Source: Pseudoalteromonas umbrosa
GTDB taxonomy: Bacteria > Pseudomonadota > Gammaproteobacteria > Enterobacterales > Alteromonadaceae
Length of the DNA stretch: 64,000 nt
Assembly (NCBI RefSeq): GCF_030125375.1
Contig: NZ_JASJUU010000003.1
Location: 572,247 to 636,246 of the forward strand
Direction: 5' to 3'
Shown here: positions 28,612 to 37,538 of the stretch, piece by piece
Layout of the letters: every line of letters starts with the position of its first letter
How positions within the stretch are numbered: position 1 is the first letter of the stretch
The notes under the pieces: generated by a model
Database searches by the model: none
What the model saw: the letters and a program-made list of their open reading frames with translations, nothing else
What the model was told of the DNA's origin: nothing
Program-made: the position numbers and the translations under genes

Positions 28612-29964
28612 ATGAACAGACGTAACTTTATTAAAACAGCAAGTGCAGGTGTTGTTGCCTCTTCAATTATGAATATGGGTCAAGTGCTTGCAAATACTCA
28701 AGTCGACTCAAATGAATATCGTGCATTAGTTTGTGTGTTTTTATTTGGCGGGATGGACAACCACGACACCATTATCCCCTATGACGCGCAAAGTTATAAC
28801 AAGTGGGCTAGTATCAGACAGTCACTTTTGAATCAGTATGCCACCAAACGCGAAAAAAGTGCTTTACTACCGATCACCACCCCAAGTAGGTTTGGTTCCC
28901 GACAATTTGCATTGCCTCCTGAAATGCCGTCGATTGCAGGGCTTTATCTGCAAGGTAAATTATCCGTTGTCGGCAATGTTGGCCCTTTGTTAGAACACGT
29001 GAATGCCACCAGCATTCGTAATGAGACAGCAAATTTGCCGTCGCGTTTGTTTTCTCATAACGACCAGCAAAGCACGTGGATGTCTGGAAAGGCTGAAGGT
29101 GCGCAGTATGGTTGGGCAGGAAAATTTTATGATGCGCTAATAAATCAAGGGAGTGCCCAATCTAATACATTTTCTGCTGTTACAACCGCTGGTGGAGAGC
29201 TTCTACTCACTGGAACGAATACAACTCCTTATCATGTAACAGATGGCAAAGCTGCGACAATACAAGCTTTAGAGTTTTTTGAAGGCAATGACGCGGTGGA
29301 CGCACACTTTAGTGCACTAGGGCACCAAACCAATAATTTACTCGAACAAGATCTTGCTAGGAAAATTGGTCAGTCTTTTGAAGCAAACAAAATGTTTAAC
29401 CAAGCTATTTCATCTCAAACAACAAGTGTTGGAGAATTTCCCAAAACGGGGTTAGGCCGACATCTTGAGTCTGTTGCTAGAACATTGGCTGTGCGAGAGC
29501 AGTTAGGAACTAATCGACAGATTTTTGTTGTGTCGATGGGTGGGTTTGATACTCATTCAGGTCAAGCGCAGAGCTTACCTAAATTGCAAAGTGCATTAGA
29601 TGGCGCGCTTGGTGCATTTAATAGTGCGATGGAAAGTATGGGGCTGAGCAATAATGTTACCTTATTTACGGCATCTGATTTTGGACGCACCTTAGCAATT
29701 AATGGAGACGGTACAGATCATGGTTGGGGAGCGCATCACTTTGTAATGGGCGGTGCAATCAATGGCGGCACTGTATTTGGTGATATTCCTCCTGCTGAGC
29801 TTAATCATGAGTTGGATGCGGGCAGTGGCCGATTGATCCCAACAATGTCTGTTGATCAGTATGGTGCGGCTTTAGGTCAATGGTTAGGGATATCTGATAC
29901 TGAACTTGCGCAAGTTTTTCCGAACTTAAACAAGTTTGGTGCGAGCCCTGCTTTATTTGCGTAA
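28612..29964 (+). CDS. DUF1501-family Tat-exported protein
   Basis: The start is the ATG at 28612, just after GAGGG; a frame open from 28585 overlaps the previous gene and lacks a ribosome site. The mature part is about 450 residues. The N-terminus NRRNFIKTASAGVVASSIMN is a twin-arginine signal (RR-x-F-I-K). Conserved DUF1501 features are FLFGGMDNHDTIIPYD, FSHNDQQSTWMSG, FVVSMGGFDTHSGQ and SDFGRTLAINGDGTDHGWGAHHFVMGG, the last resembling sulfatase or phosphatase-type metal sites. Tat export implies that the protein folds, perhaps with a metal, before crossing the membrane. It forms a pair with DUF1800. Confidence 0.9.
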   Translation: MNRRNFIKTASAGVVASSIMNMGQVLANTQVDSNEYRALVCVFLFGGMDNHDTIIPYDAQSYNKWASIRQSLLNQYATKREKSALLPITTPSRFGSRQFALPPEMPSIAGLYLQGKLSVVGNVGPLLEHVNATSIRNETANLPSRLFSHNDQQSTWMSGKAEGAQYGWAGKFYDALINQGSAQSNTFSAVTTAGGELLLTGTNTTPYHVTDGKAATIQALEFFEGNDAVDAHFSALGHQTNNLLEQDLARKIGQSFEANKMFNQAISSQTTSVGEFPKTGLGRHLESVARTLAVREQLGTNRQIFVVSMGGFDTHSGQAQSLPKLQSALDGALGAFNSAMESMGLSNNVTLFTASDFGRTLAINGDGTDHGWGAHHFVMGGAINGGTVFGDIPPAELNHELDAGSGRLIPTMSVDQYGAALGQWLGISDTELAQVFPNLNKFGASPALFA

Positions 29965-30516
29965 CAATATTTGTAGAAAGATATATGCGTCGCTTAGTCA
30001 AGATTATTAAACGACGCAGCTATACTTAAGCAAAAATATTATTGGATTAAGAAGATGATGACAGTTTACAGCGGCGGCTTATATCTAATTTTAATCATAC
30101 TCCTCATCTGTATTTGCTTTATATATGGGAATAGGTACAAAGCAAAGCTTAAGAAGCAACCACCTAAATTAAATGATAAGGATAATAAGTAGATAGTGAA
30201 CGATTAAGAACTTATTACTTTGATTTAGTATAGCGTGTTTATCTTTTTTATTGTCTTATCGACACCTCTTGTATTGAAAGCATGTGTTCTTACTTATCCA
30301 TATCCTTCTTGGAGGATGTTTGATTTGTTTATTCGACTCCCATTTAGGCACATGCGATTTACGATTATTGGTCTATTTGGCGGTTTTAATCATTTTGCGA
30401 ATATTTTCTTGAAGAAACTTATATCGTTAGCGATTTTTTGACTATCTTTTAGGGTAAGGAACAATTATTGGCCATCTATTAATGATTGGCATTAGGTTTA
30501 CGCCCTGGAGAAATAA
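29965..30516. other. Intergenic region between DUF1501 and chemoreceptor genes
   Basis: About 550 bases. It holds a possible 38-aa membrane peptide (30056) and a long-loop inverted repeat TGCGTCG / CGACGCA at about 29987-30020. A further open frame at 30235-30441 with a hydrophobic product lacks a ribosome-binding site and is not called. Confidence 0.5.
30056..30172 (+). CDS. Possible 38-aa membrane peptide
   Basis: A short frame beginning ATGATG behind TAAGAAG, with a hydrophobic core GLYLILIILLICICLYMG and a short polar tail. The composition fits a small single-span membrane protein. It has no recognised family and could be chance, because hydrophobic short frames are common in AT-rich DNA. 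Confidence 0.3.
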
Positions 30517-32505
30517 ATGAATTTGCTAAAACGCTTATCCATTTTACAACTGACCGTTATTAGCTCTCTCGCCCTGATTCTTTTTATTTTTATCTTACTT
30601 GCAAAAGTAGCAACTCAGTATTGGCATGACTACACCTCTACAACGCAAGATATTGAATATATTAAGCTATTAGATGCTATAGAAAAAATTGCGCACCATC
30701 ATGCGGTTGAGCGTGGCTTATCAGCAGGCTACTTGGGTAACCCAACCGCAGACAAAAAAAGGCTTGTTTCAGCTCAACGTACAAAAGCCGATAATGCTGA
30801 GAAATTTGTGCGAGATCTATACTCTGGGCAGTTTAGGGACGATGAAAAAGTTAAAAAATGGCTTCCTTTTCTATTTAAAGAATTGAATGATAAGCCTTCA
30901 ATCAGACGTGAAGTTGACAACCAAAATGGTAAAAATGCATTTAAGTATTATAGCCATTTGAATCAGATAGCCATTGATACCGCAACACGTATGCAAGCGT
31001 ATATCAGCAACCGTGATTTAGCCTCAAAATTGTCTATCGCATTTTTACTTGCTAAAAGTAAAGAGCGTAAAGGACAACTTAGAGGGAAAGTGAATGGCGT
31101 ACTTGCTAAACAGCGGATCAATTCGCAAATAAGAGGTGAACTAACCTATTACCAGACTCAACTTGCTATTTTAAAGGAGCAACTAGAAACGTCTTTAGAA
31201 GGTGCGCAGCTTGAGGAATATCAAAGAGCCATGTCTGACTCCAGCGCCAAAGAGCTTGATAGAGTCATTAATTATTTAATTGAAGAAGATAATCCAGATT
31301 TTTCTACTTTGATGTCAAGTAGTGATTGGTTTCCAAAAGCAACTAACCAAATTGTTGCTGTTAAAAAGATTCTCGACAAACAATGGCTTAAAACGGTCGA
31401 TCACAGCGCTGCTGTCAAAAGTGACCTTGTTAGTCAAAGCTGGTTTATTACAATTTCGTTTGTGCTTGCAATGAGTGTGATTGCAGTCATAAATATGCAT
31501 TTGGTGACATCACTTAAACATGAGTTAAACCATTTAACTGGTATTTTGGAAAAAGTAGCAAGAGAAGGCGATCTCACTTTGGACGTCAGGCTTAAAACCA
31601 GTGATGAATTGGGGCAAATTTCGGAGTCGATTCATAATACGGTATACGCTTTTAAAGATTTATTACTTGGTTTGTCCAAATCAATTAATGTCGGTACAGA
31701 CTTAGGTGAGAAAATGGACAAGGCGGCAAGCCATGTGAACGAAGATGCCCAGCGAACACAAACAATGGCATCGAGTATTGCTGCAGCGATTGAAGAAATG
31801 GCTGCAACAAGTGAAGAGATTGCACGTTCCGCTTCAGACACATTGGCTGCAAGCGATCAATTAAACAACGAATCGCAAAAACTACTTGAGGACAATCAAC
31901 GAAACTTAGATGCCATGAATGCCCTATCCGAGCATATGGATATGGTTAACGAGATGGCTGCGAAAATGGAAAAGCAAGTTGCTGAGATTAATACGATTTT
32001 AGATTCAATTCGCAGTGTAGCAGATCAAACAAATTTACTGGCGCTCAATGCTGCAATTGAGGCTGCAAGAGCTGGTGAACACGGAAGAGGTTTTGCGGTT
32101 GTGGCAGATGAAGTGCGTGGACTTGCTAATAACAGCAAGGAGTCGTCAGAGCAAATATCTTCGCTACTTAGTAATTTAAATGAAATCAGTCAAAGTGTTG
32201 TTAACGCCATTAAAGAGAATACTCAACTTGCTAGTGAGATAATGAGCGAAGTTGAGGAAACACGTCTTGTTTCTATGCAAGTTAGTGAACATAGTAATAA
32301 TGTTGAACAACTTACTACATCAGTTGCAACTGCTGCACAGCAACAGTCTACGGTTGCACAAGATATTTCGACAAATACGTCGGCCGTATTGGAAGCGGCA
32401 AACGACGAACTTGAAACATCCATTGCGCTTAAAGCACTTTTTGAGGACATGAAGTTGAACAGTGACACGCTGCAAAGAACGATGGATAATTTTAAGATTG
32501 ATTAG
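30517..32505 (+). CDS. Methyl-accepting chemotaxis protein with NIT sensor domain
   Basis: A 662-residue chemoreceptor. Membrane helices lie at about residues 12-35 and 311-332. The periplasmic part begins [24 protein letters not shown], characteristic of the nitrate/nitrite-sensing (NIT) domain. A HAMP domain follows, then the cytoplasmic signalling bundle with [21 protein letters not shown] and [11 protein letters not shown], the hallmark of MCP hairpins. It probably reports a periplasmic ligand such as nitrate or nitrite to CheA. It stands alone with no adjacent che genes. Confidence 0.92.
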   Translation: MNLLKRLSILQLTVISSLALILFIFILLAKVATQYWHDYTSTTQDIEYIKLLDAIEKIAHHHAVERGLSAGYLGNPTADKKRLVSAQRTKADNAEKFVRDLYSGQFRDDEKVKKWLPFLFKELNDKPSIRREVDNQNGKNAFKYYSHLNQIAIDTATRMQAYISNRDLASKLSIAFLLAKSKERKGQLRGKVNGVLAKQRINSQIRGELTYYQTQLAILKEQLETSLEGAQLEEYQRAMSDSSAKELDRVINYLIEEDNPDFSTLMSSSDWFPKATNQIVAVKKILDKQWLKTVDHSAAVKSDLVSQSWFITISFVLAMSVIAVINMHLVTSLKHELNHLTGILEKVAREGDLTLDVRLKTSDELGQISESIHNTVYAFKDLLLGLSKSINVGTDLGEKMDKAASHVNEDAQRTQTMASSIAAAIEEMAATSEEIARSASDTLAASDQLNNESQKLLEDNQRNLDAMNALSEHMDMVNEMAAKMEKQVAEINTILDSIRSVADQTNLLALNAAIEAARAGEHGRGFAVVADEVRGLANNSKESSEQISSLLSNLNEISQSVVNAIKENTQLASEIMSEVEETRLVSMQVSEHSNNVEQLTTSVATAAQQQSTVAQDISTNTSAVLEAANDELETSIALKALFEDMKLNSDTLQRTMDNFKID

Positions 32506-32643
32506 CGTTTAATTCCCTTTTGAAATTTAAGGCTTTTGATATGTAGTAAGTTAAAGGCCTTTTACTATTTAAACACCCCGCTAATAAAATTAATTCTTAT
32601 TCTCAATTATTTCATGTAAACCCTTTAATTGGATTAATTAAAA

Positions 32644-32665
32644 TGATAGTGTTGCTACATTATCA
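32644..32665. promoter_or_regulatory. Imperfect inverted repeat upstream of the DUF1826 gene
   Basis: TGATAGTGT and ACATTATCA form 9-base arms with one mismatch around TGCT, ending 17 bases before the ATG. The position suits a repressor site. It does not match the usual Zur consensus, although DUF1826 genes are often zinc-regulated. Confidence 0.4.
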
Positions 32666-32682
32666 CATAACAATATGGTTTT

Positions 32683-33339
32683 ATGAGCGTTAATTCTGAA
32701 GTAAGTGTCCCTGTCACAAGCACTAAATACCTCATTGATGACTCCGCGAGCATCCTTTCAAAAATTTATGAGCCAGACACTGCATTAACTTGTTTTTGCA
32801 GTCCTGCAAACTGGGCTAAAAGTAATGCTGCAATTCATTATGTTAAAAAGGCATCAGATAACTTTTTTCAGTATCAGGGTGTAATTGAGAATGAGCTATT
32901 TGAACAGGTGAAAAGTTTATTCTCGTCTACGACTCATGGTGACTTACTGTTTGAACATATCGAGTTAATGCTGTTGATGTTTCAAGAGCTATTTGAACCG
33001 AAAGAGATTGGTCTGCGCATATTGCCATGTACTTATTCATTGAGCCCAGCTTTTCATTTTCAAAACGGTATTGTGAAAATGATGTCAACATTAGGTGGTT
33101 CTGGAGAGAGGTGGGTTGAAAAAGAGTTTGTGAAATATCACCCTTTAGAAAAAAATCAGCTTGCACCAGCAATAAAAGAACCCAGAGAGTGTGATATTAA
33201 TACACTTTGCAATGGTGATATAGCCCTTGTTAAGGGGAAAAACTGGGAAGATCAAGAACACAATGCGGTAGTTTGTTCATCTCCTGTTTTTGATATCAAT
33301 GAATCAAAACTTTGTATTTATATTGATTATTTGAACTAA
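32683..33339 (+). CDS. DUF1826-family protein
   Basis: A 218-residue soluble protein. The segment RILPCTYSLSPAFHFQNGIVKMMSTLGGSGERWVEK matches the core of DUF1826, where a Cys-rich loop precedes FH and a strand leads to a TYxGxGTEW-type motif (here TLGGSGERW). The C-terminal VVCSSPVFDINESKLCIYIDYLN also fits. DUF1826 genes often accompany COG0523 GTPases in zinc-limitation clusters, but no such neighbour exists here. A strong stem-loop follows the stop codon. Function unknown. Confidence 0.75.
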   Translation: MSVNSEVSVPVTSTKYLIDDSASILSKIYEPDTALTCFCSPANWAKSNAAIHYVKKASDNFFQYQGVIENELFEQVKSLFSSTTHGDLLFEHIELMLLMFQELFEPKEIGLRILPCTYSLSPAFHFQNGIVKMMSTLGGSGERWVEKEFVKYHPLEKNQLAPAIKEPRECDINTLCNGDIALVKGKNWEDQEHNAVVCSSPVFDINESKLCIYIDYLN

Positions 33340-33361
33340 CCTAACTAGATAATTTTTTTAA

Positions 33362-33388
33362 TGAAAGAAGAGAAAACCTCTTCTTTCA
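33362..33388. terminator. Stem-loop between convergent genes
   Basis: An 11-bp perfect stem, TGAAAGAAGAG and CTCTTCTTTCA with loop AAAAC, lies between the DUF1826 gene and the convergent secreted-protein gene. The plus-strand downstream sequence is T-rich. It probably ends transcription of the DUF1826 gene. Confidence 0.7.
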
Positions 33389-33400
33389 ATTTAATTTTGT

Positions 33401-34387
33401 TTAGTTCGCTTGGCCTGTCCAGCTCCAACCTGGATACAGTTTACCATTTACGTTCGCATTGTTTCCTATAATGATCGACAGTGGCTTATTTACCGCTTTC
33501 CAGTTATATGCTTTTGAATGTTCAAGCTCAAAAACCACATTGCCCCAGAGTGAATATGGCCCAGCTACCATCGATTCTTTGTAAGCTGCAAAGTGACTTT
33601 GCCCGCCCATCATGATTTCACCGGCTCGACTTTTGTTGTTGATCTCTGCTGCGCCTTTACTCCAAATCATCAATTGACTGATGTTACTTTTATTTTCAGC
33701 CAAAAAATAGCCGTTACCCGCAACTTGAACAGATTTAAAATGGTTGCTTTCAGTTGATTGCCCCGCAGATGTATCGTAAATTTCTAGCCTCATTTGATCT
33801 GTGTGTTTGTTAAACTCAACGTATGAACTGCCATATACGCCAATTGAATTACCAGACATATTTTTAAAGTATGCAGTACTGTTGTCCGTAACCGAAAATT
33901 GCAAAAATGAAGCATCTTCAGCTGATTTTGCATTAGTGGTAACGTGGTCAAATTTTGCCAAACTATTGGCTCTCAACTCAACAGCAGCCATATCATTTGG
34001 TACGTCAATATTGATATTTTTGAGCTTTAAGTTACTAGCCTCTACTAAGACTGCGCTTTTTTGAGTGTATTCTTGAGTATGCCTAACTCGAATTGACCCA
34101 GTTCGCCCTTCGTCATTTTTAATTTCAAAGTGGCTTTGCTCAATGCTAATTGGGCCATTACATACACCGGAAACCGTTAATTGAACTGATTTGGCTAAAT
34201 AGGCTTTTTCCACCGCTTGACTAAGTGCTGTTGGATCTTCACTACAATCAATATTTAGATCAAGACGTTTTATAATCTCATTATCATGAATGGAATTATT
34301 GTTCCCTACCTCGTGGGCAAATACATGATGACTAGCCATTAACCCCAGAGGCAATAATACTAATTTAATCAATCGATTAGTTTTCAT
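33401..34387 (-). CDS. Secreted protein, possible right-handed beta-helix
   Basis: A 328-residue protein with a signal peptide (LIKLVLLPLGLMASHHVFAHE). The mature part is composed of short strands with repeated hydrophobic positions and frequent Asn and Ser turns (LTVSGVCNGPISIEQSHFEI, LKLKNINIDVPNDMAAVELR, AYFKNMSGNSIGVYGSSYVE). This regular pattern suggests a beta-helix or beta-solenoid. No catalytic motif or family was recognised. It lies in a long AT-rich intergenic setting with palindromes upstream, suggesting regulated expression of an extracellular or surface protein. Confidence 0.65.
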   Translation of the reverse strand: MKTNRLIKLVLLPLGLMASHHVFAHEVGNNNSIHDNEIIKRLDLNIDCSEDPTALSQAVEKAYLAKSVQLTVSGVCNGPISIEQSHFEIKNDEGRTGSIRVRHTQEYTQKSAVLVEASNLKLKNINIDVPNDMAAVELRANSLAKFDHVTTNAKSAEDASFLQFSVTDNSTAYFKNMSGNSIGVYGSSYVEFNKHTDQMRLEIYDTSAGQSTESNHFKSVQVAGNGYFLAENKSNISQLMIWSKGAAEINNKSRAGEIMMGGQSHFAAYKESMVAGPYSLWGNVVFELEHSKAYNWKAVNKPLSIIIGNNANVNGKLYPGWSWTGQAN

Positions 34388-34469
34388 TTAATCGTCCTTA
34401 TATGAAATTTTCTTTACATGTTGTTGTACAACTAATACTTACTATTAGTTGTTATTCAAAGCTTGTTTC

Positions 34470-34502
34470 AAAGAGGTATCAATAGGCAGTCTATACCTCT
34501 TT
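34470..34502. promoter_or_regulatory. Hairpin AAAGAGGTAT / ATACCTCTTT in the secreted-protein leader
   Basis: A perfect 10-bp stem with a 13-base loop, followed by TTC on the plus strand. It lies about 80 bases upstream of the secreted-protein start. It may be a terminator for an unseen plus-strand transcript, or a leader structure. Confidence 0.45.
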
Positions 34503-34521
34503 TCTACAACAGCTCTTAAGT

Positions 34522-34540
34522 TAGTCAAACTGTTTGACTA
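34522..34540. promoter_or_regulatory. 19-bp perfect palindrome, candidate operator
   Basis: TAGTCAAACTGTTTGACTA is a perfect 9-1-9 inverted repeat. It lies about 135 bases from the secreted-protein start on the minus side and 370 bases from the nuclease start. The size fits a TetR, MarR or GntR-type site. The regulator is not known. Confidence 0.55.
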
Positions 34541-34908
34541 TTAGACATTAACGTAAGAAAGCTTTTTCGGTCAAAATTTAATCGATAACTGAGGTGTAAT
34601 TATTGTTATATGATATCAATAATTATTTTATTCATGATTCTGAAATATTAGATTAGATAGAGTTGTGTAGAATAGCTGTGTTCTGACAGATTTTTTGTAT
34701 ATGCCTTTTCAGGTACCGATTGACATTATTTGCTAGCCATCATTAAAACTCACTGCTAAGTTGAATTAATTGCTTAGTAACAGCTTCAATAAAATCAAAT
34801 TTCACATTAAAAAATCACATTAATATTACAATTGAAATATTTTTCATATAAAGTTGCATCCTTAATTACTAAATAATTCATTAAAAAACACGGTAAACGG
34901 AAATAACT

Positions 34909-37506
34909 ATGTTCAAAAAATCCCTAATTGCTTCTGCGATTACATGCTTTTTAATACCTGCTCATGCCGAAGTGCTCATATCTGAATATGTTGAAGGAAG
35001 TAGCTATAACAAAGCGATAGAAATCTATAATAATAATGCGACTGAGGTCGACTTAAGTAACTATCGTTTGCAGTTTTTTTTCAACGGTAATACAACAGCA
35101 AGTACGAGTATTTCATTGGAAGGAATGCTTGCAGGCAAGCAAACACATGTTTTGGTGCATGCTAGGGCTAGTGAAGAGCTACGTTTAAAGGCGCAGCAAC
35201 AAAAAGATGGTAGCTGGTTTAATGGCGACGATGCGATTGTCTTGACTAATAACGGTGTCGTTGTGGATAGCATTGGCCAGATAGGCGTTGACCCAGGTTC
35301 TTCTTGGAGTGACCAAGGTGTTTCAACAAAGGATAAAACACTGATCCGTTTTGCATCAGTAACGACTGGCGATGCAGTAGCAGATGACGAGTTTGTTCCC
35401 TCCGCTGAGTGGGAAGCGCTTCCTAAAGATGATTTTTCTAATATCGGGTTTCATAACTCGACTGACCCAACTGAGCCACCAGTGCTTGAATGTGATTTAA
35501 ACAACACATTGATCTCTGCGATTCAGGGTGAAGGTGCACAAAGCCCATTAGTTGGTGAACAAGTTGAAATACAAGGTGTAGTTACAGCGTCTTTAGTGCG
35601 TGATGATCAAATTAAGGGGTTCTTCATTCAAGAAGAGACGTTAGATCAGGATGATAACCCGCTTACGTCTGAAGGTATCTTTGTTTCCCATCAAGATCTT
35701 TCTATTGCCGAAGGTCAAGTACTGAAATTGGCAGGCACAGTCAGAGAGTCATATGGCCAAACTCAAATCTCTAGCGTTACAAGCCTTGTTACTTGTGGCA
35801 CTGATGCTGTGTCTAGTACAGATATCACGATCCCGACTGAATTAGGCCTTGAAGCTTACGAGGGTATGTTTGTAAACATTACAAATGAACTAGTTGTAAA
35901 TGATACATATGGCTTAAAGCGATACGGTGAAGTTAAATTGGGTTCAGAGCGTTTATTTCAAGGCACTCAAGTAGCACAACCTGGTGAAGCGGCTAATGAA
36001 GTCGAGCGCCTAAATGCAACTAAAGAGATTACGCTTGATGACGGGTCATCACAGCAAAATCCAGAGGTGATCCCCTATCCTTCACCAGAATTGGATGCAT
36101 ACAACACGCTGAGACTTGGGGATAAAGTATCAAGTGTAGAAGGCGTAATTGGTTATGGATTCTCGCAATACCGCATTCATCCAACGGTTACACCAAACTT
36201 CACCTCACATAACCCTAGAACAGACGCGCCTCTAATTGAAAAGCAAGGAAACTTGAGACTTGCGAGTATGAATGTTCTGAACTTCTTTAATGGCGATGGT
36301 TTAGGTGGTGGATTCCCAACTGAACGCGGCGCTGACTCTGTCGAAGAGTTTGAGCGTCAAAAAGCTAAACTTGTCTCTGCCATTATTAAGCTAGATGCAG
36401 ATGTTATTGGTTTACTAGAATTGGAAAATGATGGCTTTGGAGAAAGTTCAGCCATCGCAGAGTTAGCAAACGTGTTAACTAACGCGGATAGCAACAACAC
36501 TTACGGTTACGTTAATTTTGGTACTGATAATGTGGGTACCGATGCCATCATGTCTGGGATTATATACCGTACCAACAAGGTGAAGGAAGTCGGTACACCG
36601 GCATTTACAGATGCAGTTCCTTTTGACTATGGTAATAGACCTCCTGTCGTGCAAAGTTTTGAAGATATATCGACCACGGACGTATTCAACGTTGTCGTAG
36701 CGCATTTACGTTCTAAAGGAAGCTGTAGTAAGGCAGAAGGTCTAGATCAAGATCAAAATGACGGTCAAGGCTGCTGGAACCAAACGCGTGTTACGGCTGT
36801 AAACGAGCTTCATGCGTGGCTAGCTAGCAACCCAACGTCTGTTGTCGATGAAGATACGGTTATATTGGGTGATTTTAATGCATATAACATGGAAGACCCA
36901 ATTAGCCAGATGACAACCAATGGTTATGCTAATTTACGTAATGTGATTAATGGTGATGCTACGAGCTATTCGTATGTTTTCAAGGGCCGTTTAGGCAGTC
37001 TTGACCATGCTTTTGCAAGCAACTCTATGACGCAAAAAGTTCTTGGTGTGGCGGATTGGCATATTAATGCAGATGAACCTGTTGCGCTTGATTACAATAC
37101 TGAATATAAATCAGATAAGCATCAGCAGTCATTATACGCTGAACATGCCTACCGCTCATCAGATCATGACCCAATTGTCATTGATATACAAACGCAAGAC
37201 CCTTACCCAGTTATCGAAGGTACAATTGATAATATTTATGGTTGGTTTTGGTGGCAGCGCACTTCCATCGAAGTACCTGAGGGTTATAATAATTTAGAAG
37301 TGAAAATTGAAGGGGTTGGAGAAGCTGACCTTTATCTAAGACACAACAAAAAGCCAAGATATCATAGATTTGATTGTCGCCCTTACTTATGGGGAAGCAA
37401 TGAGTCTTGTAATATCAATAACGCGAAATCGGGTATTTGGCATATTGGGTTACGTGGCTTCTTACCATATCGAGATGTAAAGTTGTCCTATAAAATTTCG
37501 AAATAA
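34909..37506 (+). CDS. ExeM/NucH-type extracellular nuclease
   Basis: An 865-residue secreted protein. Signal peptide residues 1-20 (IASAITCFLIPAHA); an N-terminal lamin-tail domain (VLISEYVEGSSYNKAIEIYN); an OB-like middle; and an endonuclease/exonuclease/phosphatase domain beginning RLASMNVLNFFNGDGLGGGF. Catalytic-type motifs include LLELENDG, VILGDFNAYN and SSDHDPIVID. The last about 90 residues resemble a pre-peptidase C-terminal domain with Cys pairs (FDCRPYLWGSNESCNI). ExeM-type nucleases degrade extracellular DNA and affect biofilm and phosphate acquisition. A strong bidirectional terminator follows. Confidence 0.92.
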   Translation: MFKKSLIASAITCFLIPAHAEVLISEYVEGSSYNKAIEIYNNNATEVDLSNYRLQFFFNGNTTASTSISLEGMLAGKQTHVLVHARASEELRLKAQQQKDGSWFNGDDAIVLTNNGVVVDSIGQIGVDPGSSWSDQGVSTKDKTLIRFASVTTGDAVADDEFVPSAEWEALPKDDFSNIGFHNSTDPTEPPVLECDLNNTLISAIQGEGAQSPLVGEQVEIQGVVTASLVRDDQIKGFFIQEETLDQDDNPLTSEGIFVSHQDLSIAEGQVLKLAGTVRESYGQTQISSVTSLVTCGTDAVSSTDITIPTELGLEAYEGMFVNITNELVVNDTYGLKRYGEVKLGSERLFQGTQVAQPGEAANEVERLNATKEITLDDGSSQQNPEVIPYPSPELDAYNTLRLGDKVSSVEGVIGYGFSQYRIHPTVTPNFTSHNPRTDAPLIEKQGNLRLASMNVLNFFNGDGLGGGFPTERGADSVEEFERQKAKLVSAIIKLDADVIGLLELENDGFGESSAIAELANVLTNADSNNTYGYVNFGTDNVGTDAIMSGIIYRTNKVKEVGTPAFTDAVPFDYGNRPPVVQSFEDISTTDVFNVVVAHLRSKGSCSKAEGLDQDQNDGQGCWNQTRVTAVNELHAWLASNPTSVVDEDTVILGDFNAYNMEDPISQMTTNGYANLRNVINGDATSYSYVFKGRLGSLDHAFASNSMTQKVLGVADWHINADEPVALDYNTEYKSDKHQQSLYAEHAYRSSDHDPIVIDIQTQDPYPVIEGTIDNIYGWFWWQRTSIEVPEGYNNLEVKIEGVGEADLYLRHNKKPRYHRFDCRPYLWGSNESCNINNAKSGIWHIGLRGFLPYRDVKLSYKISK

Positions 37507-37511
37507 AAAAT

Positions 37512-37538
37512 AAAAAAGGTGGCTTAGCCACCTTTTTT
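37512..37538. terminator. Bidirectional terminator between nuclease and cytochrome genes
   Basis: AAAAAAGGTGGCT and AGCCACCTTTTTT flank one T. The A and T runs on both sides allow termination on both strands, for the nuclease and for the convergent cytochrome gene. Confidence 0.9.

Larger units (their letters stand above)
34388..34908. other. Divergent AT-rich promoter region
   Basis: About 520 bases without genes between the secreted protein and the nuclease. It contains a 10-bp-stem hairpin at 34470-34502 and a 19-bp palindrome at 34522-34540, both listed separately. The nuclease side is very AT-rich, with GGAAATAACT before its ATG. Confidence 0.6.

Noticed and set aside
29987-30020. Inverted repeat TGCGTCG / CGACGCA as a terminator for DUF1501
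   Set aside because: The 20-base loop and missing T run make it a poor intrinsic terminator.
30235-30441. Open frame for a 68-residue hydrophobic product in the DUF1501-chemoreceptor gap
   Set aside because: No ribosome-binding site and a GTG start; composition is typical of AT-rich spacer. It may be real but cannot be supported.
32644-32665. Zur box before the DUF1826 gene
   Set aside because: The arms TGATAGTGT/ACATTATCA do not match the usual gammaproteobacterial Zur consensus; kept only as an unassigned inverted repeat.
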